Source: Pseudomonas sp. RIT-PI-r (GTDB lineage Bacteria > Pseudomonadota > Gammaproteobacteria > Pseudomonadales > Pseudomonadaceae). From it: 64,000 nt of DNA. The notes below the pieces were generated by a model that saw nothing but the letters and a program-made list of their open reading frames with translations, made no database searches and had not been told where the DNA came from. Both the position numbers and the translations under genes were made by a program. Below are positions 35,766 to 43,948 of this stretch, one piece after another (within the stretch, counting starts at the first letter, position 1; every line of letters begins with the position of its first letter). The DNA lies in contig NZ_LIGE01000010.1 of assembly GCF_001297015.1 (NCBI RefSeq), forward strand, positions 1 to 64,000. The letters run 5' to 3'.

Positions 35766-36571
35766 TGAAGTTGATGCTGGCTGAACCGTTCAAAAGCCTT
35801 TGGGCCGGACGCGACCCGTTCGCCGAAGTCGAAGGCTTGCAGGGCGAGGTATACCGCGAGCTGGAAGCACGCCGGACACTGCGCACGGAAGTCGACGGCA
35901 ACGGATTTTTCGTCAAGATCCACCGTGGCATTGGCTGGGGTGAAATCTTCAAGAACCTGCTGACCGCCAAGCTGCCGGTACTCGGCGCGGGTCAGGAGTG
36001 GAAAGCCATCCAGCGTCTGCAGGAAGTCGGCGTGCCAACCATGACCGCCGTCGCTTACGGTGAGAAGGGCAGCAACCCGGCGGATCAGCATTCGTTCATC
36101 GTTACCGAAGAACTGGCGCCGACCATCAGCCTTGAAGACTTCAGCATCGACTGGGTCAAGCAGCCGCCCGAGCCGAAACTCAAGCGTGCACTGATCGCCG
36201 AAGTTGCGCGCATGACCGGCATGATGCACCGCGCCGGCGTCAATCACCGCGACTGCTACATCTGTCACTTCCTGCTGCACACCGATAAACCGGTGACGGC
36301 AGAAGATTTCAAACTCTCGGTGATCGACCTGCACCGTGCCCAGACCCGCGCGAAAATCACGCAGCGCTGGCGCAACAAGGATCTGGCCGCGCTGTATTTC
36401 TCGGCGCTGGACATCGGCCTGACCCGCCGCGACAAGCTGCGTTTCCTCAAGGGCTATTTCCAGCAGCCGCTGCGGCAGATTCTAGCGGAAGAAGCGCCGT
36501 TGCTGAGTTGGCTGGAAGGCAAGGCCAACAAGCTCTATGCGCGCAAGCAGCGTTACGGGGATGCGCTCTGA
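35765..36571 (+). CDS. waaP: LPS core heptose I kinase WaaP (RfaP)
   Basis: Phosphorylates heptose I of the inner core, essential for the outer-membrane barrier in P. aeruginosa. 268 residues with a protein-kinase-like fold: VKIHRGIGW carries the ATP-binding Lys, NHRDCYICHFLLH carries the catalytic Asp (D163), and VIDLHRAQTR supplies the metal-binding Asp (D188). Both catalytic residues are intact. It starts one base after the waaG stop codon begins and overlaps the next kinase by one base. Confidence 0.96.
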   Translation: MKLMLAEPFKSLWAGRDPFAEVEGLQGEVYRELEARRTLRTEVDGNGFFVKIHRGIGWGEIFKNLLTAKLPVLGAGQEWKAIQRLQEVGVPTMTAVAYGEKGSNPADQHSFIVTEELAPTISLEDFSIDWVKQPPEPKLKRALIAEVARMTGMMHRAGVNHRDCYICHFLLHTDKPVTAEDFKLSVIDLHRAQTRAKITQRWRNKDLAALYFSALDIGLTRRDKLRFLKGYFQQPLRQILAEEAPLLSWLEGKANKLYARKQRYGDAL

Positions 36572-37305
36572 TGGCGGGTTGGATCCTTGAACCTGAATAC
36601 AGCGATCTCGCCGACGACTTCGGCAGCCTCGAAGCGGTGTTCGCCCTGCAAGGCGAGCGCCTGACCCGCGACCCACTGTCGGAAGTCATCCGCGTCGAGC
36701 GCAATGGCGTCAACTACTACGTCAAACGCTACGTCGGCGCCGGTAAGGGCTTGCGCCGTTACCTCGGCAAGCCGCGGGTCAAGATGGAGTGGCAGAACCT
36801 CAAGCGCTTTGCCAAGTGGGGCATTCCCACCGCTGAAGTGGTGGCCTGGGGCCTGGAGCGACGTGGCGCGGCGTACGACCGTGGCGCGATGATCACCCGC
36901 GAACTGCCGCGTACCGAAGACCTCTCGGCGCTGGCTGAGCGCAACGATCCCAAGCTCAAGGATCGCGCCTGGGTCGATGGCGTGAGTCGGCAGTTGGCCG
37001 CTTATACGCGGATCATGCATGACCATCGCTTCACCCATAACGATCTGAAGTGGCGCAACCTGCTGATCGACGATCAGGCGCAGTTGTTTTTGATCGACTG
37101 CCCGAACGGCGATTTCTGGCGCGGTTTCTGGCTCAAGTACCGCATTACCAAGGATCTGGCCTGCCTCGACAAGGTCGCCAAATATCACCTGTCGAATACC
37201 CAGCGCCTGCGCTTTTACCTGCAATACCGTGGGCGTGATCGCTTGAATGCCGCTGACAAGAAGCGCATTCGCCACGTGGTGAGATTTTTCGAGGGACGCG
37301 AATGA
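36571..37305 (+). CDS. LPS core kinase-like protein (InaA/RfaP family), catalytically intact
   Basis: 244 residues, kinase-like fold. K52 (NYYVKRY) is the likely ATP-binding Lys, HNDLKWRN (156-163) is a complete catalytic loop with D158 and N163, and LIDCPNGDF supplies D176. It probably phosphorylates a second core heptose position; from memory PAO1 has an equivalent (PA5008) directly after waaP. The start at 36571 overlaps the waaP stop (TGATG); a longer frame from 36508 lies in waaP. The substrate is inferred from context only. Confidence 0.88.
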   Translation: MAGWILEPEYSDLADDFGSLEAVFALQGERLTRDPLSEVIRVERNGVNYYVKRYVGAGKGLRRYLGKPRVKMEWQNLKRFAKWGIPTAEVVAWGLERRGAAYDRGAMITRELPRTEDLSALAERNDPKLKDRAWVDGVSRQLAAYTRIMHDHRFTHNDLKWRNLLIDDQAQLFLIDCPNGDFWRGFWLKYRITKDLACLDKVAKYHLSNTQRLRFYLQYRGRDRLNAADKKRIRHVVRFFEGRE

Positions 37306-38054
37306 CTGATTTTCTGGCCGCTGAAGACCGTGCGCTGCTCGAGCGTAATGGCCTCGGCACTTTTGACGCCCTGTGGGCCAAGCAGCTCGAAGCGGTGGAC
37401 GAACCGAACACCGACGGTGGCGGCTGGAGCAGCGTGTTTCGCCTTGAACTGGAAGGTCATGCCTATTACCTCAAGCGCCAGAGCAATTACCTGACCCGCA
37501 CCTTGCACGCACCCTTTGGCGAGCCAAGTTTCGCCCGTGAGTTTCGCAATATCAGTCGTTACAACACGCTGGGGGTTCCGGCGCTGCAAGCGGCGTTCTT
37601 TGGGCAGCGCAAGGTCGACGGTGAAGTTCGCGCGATCCTGCTGACCCGGGCGTTGGACGGCTGGGATGACCTCGATTCGTTGTTGCAGCGCTGGTCAGAA
37701 CTGACCGCCACGCAGCAATCGGCGATCCTCAAAGCCTGCGGGCAACTGGCGCGGCTGCTGCACGGTCTGCGTCAGGTGCACGGTTGTTTTTACCCGAAAC
37801 ATATTTTCTTGCAGGCCGACGGCGCGCAATATCAGGCGCAGTTGATTGACCTGGAGAAAACACGGCCGCTGCTGTGGGGGATGCGCGATCGGGTCAAGGA
37901 TCTGGAGCCGCTGCTGCGCCGCGCGCCACAATGGAACGAGGCGCAACTGCGCGAGCTGCTGGCGGCCTATGTCGATCAGTCGGTCGACAGCTCGCTGGTC
38001 AACGCGTGGGTTACGCGTCTGACCGCACGACGCAGTCGCAAGGAGACTCGCTGA
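37302..38054 (+). CDS. InaA-family kinase-like protein with Cys at the catalytic Asp position
   Basis: 250 residues in the lipopolysaccharide kinase/InaA family. K58 (YYLKRQ) is kept, and D183 (LIDLEKTRP) is kept. The catalytic loop reads HGCFYPKHIFL (160-170), so Cys162 aligns with the Asp of WaaP's HRDCYICH. It may be an atypical or inactive kinase; this loop may be normal for InaA proteins. It overlaps the previous gene by four bases (ATGA) and the next by one. Confidence 0.86.
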   Translation: MTDFLAAEDRALLERNGLGTFDALWAKQLEAVDEPNTDGGGWSSVFRLELEGHAYYLKRQSNYLTRTLHAPFGEPSFAREFRNISRYNTLGVPALQAAFFGQRKVDGEVRAILLTRALDGWDDLDSLLQRWSELTATQQSAILKACGQLARLLHGLRQVHGCFYPKHIFLQADGAQYQAQLIDLEKTRPLLWGMRDRVKDLEPLLRRAPQWNEAQLRELLAAYVDQSVDSSLVNAWVTRLTARRSRKETR

Positions 38055-39505
38055 TGCACCTGTCCGACCTGAAAAATGCCGGGCGCACGCCAGGTCTGCA
38101 GCTGACGATTGCCCTGGCCGATGCCGCCGGGCCTGCCGATCTGCAGTTGCTGAGTCTGCTGCGGGTGTTGCCGGGGCAGCGTTATGTCGGTGCCGGTGTC
38201 TGGCGCGGTCGGCCAGTGCTGGCGAAGTTGCTGGTCGGCAGCAAGGCTGCGCGGCATTTTCAGCGTGAACTCAATGGCGTGAAACTGCTGGCAGCGCAAG
38301 GCCTGACCACGCCGCTGCTGCTGGCCGATGGCTTGAAGGAAGGCGAGGGCGGCTGGCTGCTGTTCGAGTTCCTCGAAGACGCTGAAAGCCTTGGCGATGC
38401 CTGGGCGCAGGTCGAGGCGTTGCCGGTGTTGGCGGATGGACAATCGGCAGTGCTGGCCGAAGCGCTCGGTGCGATCGCGCAACTGCACAGCAAAGGCCTG
38501 TGGCAGCAAGACCTGCACCTCGACAATCTGCTGCGCCACGACGGCCAGTTGTACTTGATCGATGGCGCCGGGATCTGCGCGGAAACCGCCGGTCAGCCGC
38601 TGTCACGGCAAAAGGTGCTGGAAAACCTCGGCGTATTTTTCGCCCAGTTGCCCAAATCGCTGGAGCCGTTTACCGAAGAATTGCTGGTGTATTACCTGCT
38701 GAGCAACGCTGAGCACGCGCTGCCGCTGGAAGCGTTGCAGAAGCAGATCGACAAGGTGCGCGCCTGGCGTCTGCGCGATTATCTGATCAAGGTCGGTCGT
38801 GAGTGCACACTGTTTGCGGTGCAGCGTGGTGCATTCGCTCTGCGCGCCATTCGTCGCGAGGAAGAAGCGGCGATGGTTCCGGTGCTGGAGCAGGCCGATG
38901 CGCTGCTCGATCAGGGGCATCTGTACAAGACCGGCGGTGCGGCGAGTGTCGGCAAGGTCGACGTGGCCGGGCGCACGCTGGTGATCAAACGCTACAACAT
39001 CAAGAATTTTGCCCATTGGCTAAAGCGTTTCTGGCGCCCGAGCCGTGCGTGGCACTCGTGGCGTGAAGGCAATCGTCTGGCGTTCCTCGGCATCGCCACG
39101 CCGAAACCGCTGGCAGTGCTGGAAAAGCGTTTCTTGTGGCTGCGCAGCCGCGCTTATCTGATTACCGAATACCTGCCGGGGCCGGACATCATCGAGCGTT
39201 TTGCGCCGTATGTTGAAAGTGGCGATGCACCGGAAACCGAGTTGCAGGCACTGGATCAGCTGTTCGCGCGATTGATTGCCGAGCGCATCAGCCACGGCGA
39301 TTTCAAGGGCCATAACCTGTTCTGGCAGGAAGATCGCTGGGCGCTGATCGATCTTGATTCGATGTGCCAGCATGGTTCGCTGGGGAGTTTCGCCCCGGCC
39401 TATGCCCGTGACCGGGCGCGTTTCATGCGCAACTGGCCGCAGAGCAGCGCGTTGTATCAAGTGATTGATCAGCGCTTGCCCAAAGACATCTCCGGCGCTG
39501 CCTGA
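38054..39505 (+). CDS. Tandem (two-domain) kinase-like LPS core protein
   Basis: 483 residues with two kinase-like units. Domain 1 (about 35-175): catalytic loop QQDLHLDNLL (D153, N158) and YLIDGAG (D170). Domain 2 (about 290-460): K312 in VIKRYNIKNF, HGDFKGHN (D416, N421) and LIDLDSM (D433). Both look catalytically possible. The start MHLSDLKNAGRTPG at 38054 overlaps the preceding stop by one base; a longer frame from 37874 sits inside it. From memory PA5006 is its counterpart. The acceptor is unknown but is presumably inner-core heptose, given the operon. Confidence 0.85.
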   Translation: MHLSDLKNAGRTPGLQLTIALADAAGPADLQLLSLLRVLPGQRYVGAGVWRGRPVLAKLLVGSKAARHFQRELNGVKLLAAQGLTTPLLLADGLKEGEGGWLLFEFLEDAESLGDAWAQVEALPVLADGQSAVLAEALGAIAQLHSKGLWQQDLHLDNLLRHDGQLYLIDGAGICAETAGQPLSRQKVLENLGVFFAQLPKSLEPFTEELLVYYLLSNAEHALPLEALQKQIDKVRAWRLRDYLIKVGRECTLFAVQRGAFALRAIRREEEAAMVPVLEQADALLDQGHLYKTGGAASVGKVDVAGRTLVIKRYNIKNFAHWLKRFWRPSRAWHSWREGNRLAFLGIATPKPLAVLEKRFLWLRSRAYLITEYLPGPDIIERFAPYVESGDAPETELQALDQLFARLIAERISHGDFKGHNLFWQEDRWALIDLDSMCQHGSLGSFAPAYARDRARFMRNWPQSSALYQVIDQRLPKDISGAA

Positions 39506-39510
39506 GCCGC

Positions 39511-39576
39511 CTTCGCGAGCAAGCTCGCTCCCACATGAAATGCGTTCAGGATGTGGGAGCGAGCTTGCTCGCGAAG
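39511..39576. repeat. REPIN of the CTTCGCGAGCAAGCTCGC type
   Basis: CTTCGCGAGCAAGCTCGCTC with CCAC is mirrored perfectly by a right arm ending GCTCGCGAAG; 24-bp arms and an 18-bp loop. It lies six bp after the tandem kinase stop and closes the waaF-to-kinase operon. Confidence 0.9.
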
Positions 39577-39721
39577 AGATCGGCCGAAACACTACAAATC
39601 CCCACGGGGAAACGGTGCACAACACCCACTGACTTCTCCTACAGCTTCTACAGAAGCCATGAACTGTGCGGCCTCCAGCCCCGATGCTAGTTTGCCTGAC
39701 GACTTCGGAGGGCAACGCTTG

Positions 39722-40054
39722 ATGATCAACAAGGCTGCAACACTGGCTGTTTTTTCATGGGTTTTATCGGGCTGCGGCAGTGCCCTGACCGTGCTGCAGG
39801 ACGACGCCGACGTCGCCCGCGACATGCGCAAACAGAAAACCTACTGCCAATCCATTCCGCGGATCTACAGCGGTCTGGCCTTCGATTTCTGCGTATTGAA
39901 CGCACCTCCCGATCCCACGGGCTTCCTGGTGCCCTTCGTGTTGCTGGACCTGCCGCTGTCCGGGGTCTTCGACACGGTCTCGCTGCCGTACACGATTTAT
40001 CGGCAGATCGAAGATGGCAATCTGAATATTTACTGGCGTTCAGGTGGCGGGTAA
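39722..40054 (+). CDS. YceK/YidQ-type outer-membrane lipoprotein
   Basis: 110 residues. MINKAATLAVFSWVLSGCGS has a short hydrophobic leader and a lipobox LSGC with C18 as the lipidated residue. The body (IYSGLAFDFCVLNAP, then VPFVLLDLPLSGVFDTVSLP) fits the YceK/YidQ family of small lipoproteins of unknown function. GGAGGG precedes ATG 39722; an upstream frame from 39551 starts in the REPIN and is rejected. It lies between the kinase genes and the carbamoyltransferase, where PAO1 (from memory) has none. Confidence 0.85.
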   Translation: MINKAATLAVFSWVLSGCGSALTVLQDDADVARDMRKQKTYCQSIPRIYSGLAFDFCVLNAPPDPTGFLVPFVLLDLPLSGVFDTVSLPYTIYRQIEDGNLNIYWRSGGG

Positions 40055-40059
40055 CTGGT

Positions 40060-40851
40060 TTGCCTTCGATAGCCAGGTACAGCGATGTCATCGTCTATGT
40101 CGATGAGAGCGGTGACCATGGGATGCAAACACTGGATCCCAAATATCCCGTTTTTGTGCTCGCGTTTTGCGCCTTCGACAAGCGGCATTACTGCGAAAAA
40201 GTCATTCCTGCCCTGCAGAAATTCAAGTTCACCCATATGGGCCACGACCTGATTGGTCTGCATGAACTTGAAATTCGCAAAGAGAAAGGCGCGTTCTCAG
40301 GACTTTTCATTTCCCGGGAGCACAAGAATGCTTTTCTTGAGGAACTGACGTGCATCATTGAAGCCAGCAACTTCGTTCTGATCAGCTGCGTCATAGACAA
40401 GGCTGCTCTGCGCGAAAGGCAAGGCCACAGCCATAATCCATACCACCTCGCTCTCGGCTTTTGTCTGGAAACGCTCTATGAGTTCTTGCAGGAAAAGAAT
40501 CAGCAAGGGGCAACGACGCATGTGATTTTCGAGCGCCGAGGGAGGCGGGAAGATAACGAGCTTGAGTTGGAGTTTCGCAGGATGTGCGGTGGTGCGAATC
40601 GTTTGGGAATTCAACTGCCATTTGACATCGTCTTTGCCACAAAACAAGTGAATTCCACCGGTCTGCAGCTCGCTGATCTCGTTGCGAGACCCATCGGCAT
40701 GAGCGTTCTGAAGGCTGGTCAGGAAAATCGTGCATTTGAAGTACTCAAGCGCAAATTTTTCTGCAGCGGCGGGCGGAACAAAGTCGGACAGGGTTTCGAG
40801 AACTGGGGCTTGAAGATTTTCCCCTCCCCAGAAAGCGAAAAGCCCCGGTGA
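40060..40851 (+). CDS. DUF3800 domain protein
   Basis: 263 residues. The DUF3800 signature YVDESGD is at 13-19, followed by a mid-protein CVIDKAAL segment and VIFERRGRRED, and QLADLVAR near the C-terminus, the conserved pattern of this RNase H-like family. Many DUF3800 genes are in phages or mobile elements; the function is unknown. A TTG start at 40060 is chosen because the signature must lie near the N-terminus and no ATG or GTG is in frame before it; AGGTGG lies 13 bases upstream. It begins only five bases after the lipoprotein stop, so the two are probably cotranscribed. Confidence 0.82.
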   Translation: MPSIARYSDVIVYVDESGDHGMQTLDPKYPVFVLAFCAFDKRHYCEKVIPALQKFKFTHMGHDLIGLHELEIRKEKGAFSGLFISREHKNAFLEELTCIIEASNFVLISCVIDKAALRERQGHSHNPYHLALGFCLETLYEFLQEKNQQGATTHVIFERRGRREDNELELEFRRMCGGANRLGIQLPFDIVFATKQVNSTGLQLADLVARPIGMSVLKAGQENRAFEVLKRKFFCSGGRNKVGQGFENWGLKIFPSPESEKPR

Positions 40852-40978
40852 TCTCACCGAGGCATTAGCGCCGACCGGGATCCCCCAGTCCATTTGCGTA
40901 CGAGCATATGACGAGAGGTACAGAGTGTCAACGCGCAGGCGCGGCAGTTCGGCTAGAGGCTTGTGGGCGCTTTTACGC

Positions 40979-40984
40979 TATAAT
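40979..40984 (+). promoter_or_regulatory. Candidate -10 box (TATAAT) for the carbamoyltransferase operon
   Basis: A consensus TATAAT sits in CTTTTACGCTATAATCCCGC, 93 bp before the GTG start at 41077. No good -35 was found at 16-18 bp. The stretch 40852-40978 holds only the inverted pair CGGTGATCTCACCG at about 40845-40858, which lacks a T-tract. Confidence 0.6.
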
Positions 40985-41076
40985 CCCGCCCTTTAGCTGT
41001 CTCTCGCCCGGTGCGAGGGCACATCAATTTTCAAGGCGCATCGCGCCTGCATGCAGACTAAAGAGGCTAGACCCCT

Positions 41077-42834
41077 GTGGCATTGACGATTCTTGGCCTG
41101 TCCGGCGCCCTTAGCCATGATCCTTCAGCAGCCTTGTACATTGACGGCAAGCTGGTGGCGGCGGCTGAAGAAGAGCGCTTCGTACGCGATAAACATGCAA
41201 AGAACCGCATGCCCTACGAATCGGCGAAGTTCTGCCTGGAGCAGGCCGGTATCAAGCCGTCCGACGTTGACGTGGTGGCGATTCCGTTCGCGCCGATCAG
41301 CCTGTTCGGCGAGGCTCGCTGGCACTACGCCAAGCGCTACTGGTACGCGCCGGATCGCGCCCTCGATGCGATCCTGATGGGCAATCGTCGCTACAAGCGC
41401 TATCGCAACAAGATCGTCTGGTGCCTGGAACAGCTGGGTTTTGATCCGAAAAAGATCAAGATCGAGCCGGTCGAGCACCACCTGGCTCACGCCTCCAGCG
41501 CTTACCACTGTTCCGGTTTCCAAGAGAAAACCGCGATCCTCGGTATCGACGGCAAAGGCGAGTACGCCACGACCTTCTTCGGTTACGGCGAAAACGGCAA
41601 GATCCACAAGATCAAGGAATTCTTCGATCCGGACTCCCTCGGCGGCCTGTACGGCGCGATCACCGAGTTCCTCGGTTTCGAGATGCTCGACGGTGAGTTC
41701 AAGGTCATGGGCATGGCGCCTTACGGCGACGCCAGCAAATACGACTTCTCGCGTCTGGCCTCGTTCGAGAACGGCGAGCTGGTGATCAACACCGACTACG
41801 CCAACGTGATCGGCCTGCGTCGCTATAAAGAGAAGGGCAAAGGCTTCTACTTCTCGCCGAAGCTGATCGAATGGCTGGGTCCCAAGCGCGAAGGCGATAT
41901 CGCTGACGAGCCGTACATCCATTACGCCGCAAGCATGCAAGCGCTGTTCGAAAAGATCTCGCTGCAGATGATCGACTACTACCTGGGCGACGTGCTCAAG
42001 GAAACCGGCAAGCTGGCGTTTGCCGGAGGCTGTGCGTTGAACGTCAAGCTGAACCAGAAAATCATCGCGCGCAATGACGTCAAAGAGCTGTTCGTCCAGC
42101 CGGCCTCCGGCGATGCCGGCACTGCTGTCGGCGCTGCCGCTTACGTGTCGCACGCCCGTGGCGTACCGGTCGAGAAGATGGAACACGTCTACCTCGGCCC
42201 GTCGTACAGCAACGAAGACGTGATTGCCGCGTGCGCCCGTCACGAAAACAAGCCGACCTGGCGCAAGCTCGACAACATGCCGGAGCAGATCGCCAGGATC
42301 ATGGTCGATGGCAACCCGGTGGCCTGGTTCCAGGGCCGCATGGAATTCGGTCCGCGTGCATTGGGTGGTCGTTCGATCATCGGTTGCCCGAGCATTCCCG
42401 GTGTGGCTGACCGCATCAACCACCAGATCAAGTTCCGCGAGCGCTGGAGGCCTTTCTGCCCGTCGATGCTCGACACCGTTGCACCGCAGATGATCAAGAT
42501 CGATCACCCGGCGCCGTTCATGACCTTCACCTTCGAAGTGGCGGATGAGTGGAAAACCCGCGTGCCGGAAGTCGTCCACGAAGACGGTACCTCTCGTGCC
42601 CAGGTGCTCAAGCGCGAATACAACCCGCGCTACTACGACATGATGAAGGCGCTGGAAGTCCTGACCGGCAACGGCGTGTCGCTGAACACCTCGCTCAATC
42701 GTCGTGGCGAACCGATGATCTGCTCGCCGACCGACGCGCTGAACATGTTCTTCGGCTCCGATCTGCAGTACCTGATCATGGAAGACATTCTGGTGGTCAA
42801 AGAGGGCGCAAACGCTTATGACTCGCTCGGCTGA
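41077..42834 (+). CDS. LPS core carbamoyltransferase (NodU/TobZ family)
   Basis: Transfers carbamoyl from carbamoyl phosphate via carbamoyl-AMP; in P. aeruginosa the PA5005-type enzyme is associated with carbamoylation of core heptose I. 585 residues, full family length. N-terminal Kae1-like half: LGLSGALSHDPSAALYIDGK and the metal-binding HHLAHASSAYHCSG. C-terminal YrdC-like motifs: EFGPRALGGRSIIGCP and SLNTSLNRRGEPMICSP. A GTG start at 41077 with GAGG upstream. Its end overlaps the next gene by 17 bases. Confidence 0.95.
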   Translation: MALTILGLSGALSHDPSAALYIDGKLVAAAEEERFVRDKHAKNRMPYESAKFCLEQAGIKPSDVDVVAIPFAPISLFGEARWHYAKRYWYAPDRALDAILMGNRRYKRYRNKIVWCLEQLGFDPKKIKIEPVEHHLAHASSAYHCSGFQEKTAILGIDGKGEYATTFFGYGENGKIHKIKEFFDPDSLGGLYGAITEFLGFEMLDGEFKVMGMAPYGDASKYDFSRLASFENGELVINTDYANVIGLRRYKEKGKGFYFSPKLIEWLGPKREGDIADEPYIHYAASMQALFEKISLQMIDYYLGDVLKETGKLAFAGGCALNVKLNQKIIARNDVKELFVQPASGDAGTAVGAAAYVSHARGVPVEKMEHVYLGPSYSNEDVIAACARHENKPTWRKLDNMPEQIARIMVDGNPVAWFQGRMEFGPRALGGRSIIGCPSIPGVADRINHQIKFRERWRPFCPSMLDTVAPQMIKIDHPAPFMTFTFEVADEWKTRVPEVVHEDGTSRAQVLKREYNPRYYDMMKALEVLTGNGVSLNTSLNRRGEPMICSPTDALNMFFGSDLQYLIMEDILVVKEGANAYDSLG

Positions 42835-43948
42835 ACGCCATGTGCTGCAGTTCTGTCACGGCTATGACGGGCCGTTCCTCGACTGCGCACGGCAGTATGC
42901 CAGCCTGTTCGCGGGCACCGGTTATCGGGTGACCACGGTCTTTCTGACCGGGGTCGCCGATAGCGAGGTGGCCACCGCGTGTGCTTCCGATGAAGTGTTG
43001 TTCATGGAATACAGCTCCAAGGCCATTCGTGGCCTGAAGCTGGGCGCCATCGGCGATCTGCGCAAGATCGCCGCTTCACGCAATTTCAGTTTCTGCATCG
43101 CCCATCGCTTCAAGCCGATCTATATCGCCTTGCTCGGCACTTCGTTGCCGGTGATTGGCGTGCACCACGCGTTTGACGATTACAAACGCGGTACGCGCAA
43201 GCTGTTTGCGCACATTTTCCGTAAGCGTCTGAGCCTGCTCGGCGTGTCCGATGCGGTGCGCGACGACATGCGTCGTTGCCTGCCGAAGTGGCCGCAAGAA
43301 CGTATTCAGACGCTGTATAACCGTATTGATGTGCCTGCGCTGCAATTCAGTCAGGTGTCCGTCCGCGAAGCCCGCGAGACCCTTGGCCTTGCACCGGATG
43401 CGTGGATTGTCGGCAACGTTGGCCGGCTGCATCCGGACAAGGATCAGGCAACTTTGCTGCACGGCTTTGCTGCGGCTTTGCCGGGTTTGCCGGGCAACAG
43501 CCAGTTGGTGATTCTCGGCAAGGGCCGTCTGGAGCAGGACCTCAAGGAACTGGCGCGCGAACTGGGTATCGGTGATCGCGTGCTGTTCCTCGGTCAGGTG
43601 CCGGATGCGCGCAATTACTTCCGTGCCTTCGATGTATTTGCCTTGAGTTCCGATCACGAACCGTTCGGCATGGTGCTGCTGGAGGCCATGGCCGCCGGCG
43701 TGCCGCTGCTCGCCACTGCGTGCGGTGGCGCGAAGGAAGTGGTGGAAGGCGTGGGCATTCTGTTTCCGCTAGGCGATGCCGAACACTTGGCGCAAGGCCT
43801 GCAACATCTGGCTGGTATGGATGATCAACAGCGTCTTCAGTGCGCCGAGATGATGCTCGATCGTCTGCGTGAGCGTTTCTCCGACCGTGCGGTGCGTGAC
43901 ACCTTCTGGCGTCTGCCGCAAGTTACCGATCTGGCACCGAGGGGCTGA
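42818..43948 (+). CDS. wapH: LPS core glycosyltransferase, WapH-like (GT4)
   Basis: 376 residues, GT-B fold. N-terminal VLQFCHGYDGPFLDCARQYA is followed by IAHRFKPIYIALLGTSLPVI; the donor half has VGNVGRLHPDKDQATLLHGF and the GT4 E-x7-E in HEPFGMVLLEAMAAGVP. Position between the carbamoyltransferase and mig-14 is that of PAO1 wapH, which adds an outer-core glucose. The linkage made here is inferred. It overlaps mig-14 at a single base. Confidence 0.88.
   Translation: MTRSAERHVLQFCHGYDGPFLDCARQYASLFAGTGYRVTTVFLTGVADSEVATACASDEVLFMEYSSKAIRGLKLGAIGDLRKIAASRNFSFCIAHRFKPIYIALLGTSLPVIGVHHAFDDYKRGTRKLFAHIFRKRLSLLGVSDAVRDDMRRCLPKWPQERIQTLYNRIDVPALQFSQVSVREARETLGLAPDAWIVGNVGRLHPDKDQATLLHGFAAALPGLPGNSQLVILGKGRLEQDLKELARELGIGDRVLFLGQVPDARNYFRAFDVFALSSDHEPFGMVLLEAMAAGVPLLATACGGAKEVVEGVGILFPLGDAEHLAQGLQHLAGMDDQQRLQCAEMMLDRLRERFSDRAVRDTFWRLPQVTDLAPRG

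Noticed and set aside
40836..40865. Terminator after the DUF3800 gene
   Set aside because: CGGTGATCTCACCG can pair but no T-run follows; it is too weak to call.
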